This document shows positions 63,539 to 64,000 of a stretch of 64,000 bases of DNA, piece after piece. Made by a program: the position numbers and the translations under genes. The DNA is from Acidobacteriaceae bacterium (GTDB lineage Bacteria; Acidobacteriota; Terriglobia; Terriglobales; Acidobacteriaceae). Within the stretch, counting starts at the first letter, position 1, and each line of letters begins with the position of its first letter. The notes below the pieces were generated by a model. The model did no database searches, was not told the DNA's origin, and was given only the letters and a program-made list of their open reading frames with translations. Location of the stretch: NCBI GenBank assembly GCA_035944135.1, contig DASZBM010000002.1, forward strand, positions 1,426,001-1,490,000, in the 5' to 3' direction.

Positions 63539-64000
63539 TCATCTTTTCTTCGCAGTATGATCGCCGTTCTGATGCAGCACCAGTGAAGTGATCGTCCCAT
63601 TCGCATCCGGCACAAACTCCAGTTCGGCATCGGGCTGGCGCGCATAGAACCGCGCGTGCCCATCCACTACTCCCTGGTACATCAACGGAAGATCCTGCTG
63701 TCCGGCACCCGACGCCAGTAATCCATTCGGCCCCATCGCAATCGTGATCGCGAAGCTCGGCGCGACGTCGTACACGCCTTCAAACTTCTTCAACGCCTCC
63801 ATCGCGATTGGCACCGGCTTGTGCTCATCCGGCAACACCACCGGTTTGCCCAGCGCCACCGACATCAACTCATCACTCACTCGATCGATCGCGCCGCCGT
63901 TCTCATTGCTCAGCACAATCACCGCCAGCCGACGCTCCGGCACATACGCCAGTTCAGTGTTGAATCCCTCGATTCCCCCGCCGTGCACCACCGTGCGCAC
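63539..64000 (-). CDS. Beta-lactamase-related serine hydrolase, N-terminal part outside the window
   Basis: The frame is open to the right edge, so only the C-terminal 153 or so residues are seen. VVHGGGIEGFNTELAYVPER and VIVLSNENG are the end of a class C beta-lactamase/D-alanyl-D-alanine carboxypeptidase-like fold (the HGG motif replaces KTG). A small beta domain of DUF3471 type follows (KKFEGVYDVAPSFAITIAM). The catalytic Ser-x-x-Lys lies outside. Confidence 0.85.
   Translation of the reverse strand: MRTVVHGGGIEGFNTELAYVPERRLAVIVLSNENGGAIDRVSDELMSVALGKPVVLPDEHKPVPIAMEALKKFEGVYDVAPSFAITIAMGPNGLLASGAGQQDLPLMYQGVVDGHARFYARQPDAELEFVPDANGTITSLVLHQNGDHTAKKR

Noticed and set aside
63406-63663. 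85-codon minus-strand frame overlapping the small-protein candidate and the hydrolase
   Set aside because: Out of frame with the beta-lactamase-like hydrolase, which is well supported; no motif.

Overview
The window looks like chromosomal DNA of a soil Acidobacteriota, most likely family Acidobacteriaceae (Granulicella, Edaphobacter or Terriglobus type). This rests on several family-level signals: a giant TonB-dependent receptor with an N-terminal carboxypeptidase-regulatory-like domain, a TIGR03435-type protein, a TIGR03436-type VWA-related protein, high GC with dense coding, and many secreted glycoside hydrolases. I see no rRNA, tRNA, CRISPR array, insertion sequence or phage gene. All family names come from reading the proteins, not from a database search.

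Layout. 1-5.5 kb (minus): a secreted beta-propeller-like protein cut by the left edge, and the giant receptor. 6-9.5 kb: a LamG/GH2 exo-glycosidase. 9.8-17.5 kb: an orphan response regulator, an acyl-ligase/ACP/acyltransferase fusion, the phosphoketolase and acetate kinase pair, and an LTXXQ-like periplasmic protein. 17.6-25.5 kb: murA, a small ASCH-like protein, a STAS protein, a MarR/MFS/small membrane protein operon, a winged-helix membrane protein, and an SRPBCC-like/CDP-alcohol phosphotransferase/GtrA trio. 25.6-33 kb: a frameshifted zinc-ribbon protein, a GH28 polygalacturonase, an SDR and aldo/keto reductase with a divergent LysR regulator, and two convergent CPBP proteins. 33.3-36.8 kb: an envelope cluster (TPR, NfeD-like, beta-barrel, SPOR). 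36.8-41.5 kb (minus): a tightly overlapping murein-recycling operon (MgtC-like, dapF, ldcA, mpl) followed by a PlsC. 41.6-51.4 kb: a DUF892 protein, polytopic membrane proteins, PfkB and MTA phosphorylase, a GH76 mannanase, UbiD and a NagX-like protein. 51.5-64 kb: TonB, DedA-rhodanese, a HlyD/TolC pair, xylulokinase, BrnT/BrnA, a VWA protein, an F420-type reductase, a methyltransferase, a TIGR03435 protein and a truncated beta-lactamase-like hydrolase.

How the genes fit together. GH2, GH28 and GH76 enzymes, the receptor and TonB suggest growth on plant or microbial polysaccharides. Xylulokinase (56.5 kb) makes xylulose-5-phosphate, a substrate for phosphoketolase (13.4 kb), and acetate kinase then recovers ATP from acetyl-phosphate. 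DapF, LdcA and Mpl make and re-use the meso-diaminopimelate tripeptide of murein, and MurA starts the same pathway.

The most unusual content is non-coding. Six arrays of about five degenerate 7-bp units lie at gene borders, sometimes supplying start or stop codons. A hairpin repeat of the form CCCCATTC-stem-loop-stem-GGGTGGG occurs four times, twice inside coding sequence. A third AT-rich intergenic repeat ends in a GGGGGAGGGGG/TACCCC tract and occurs twice.
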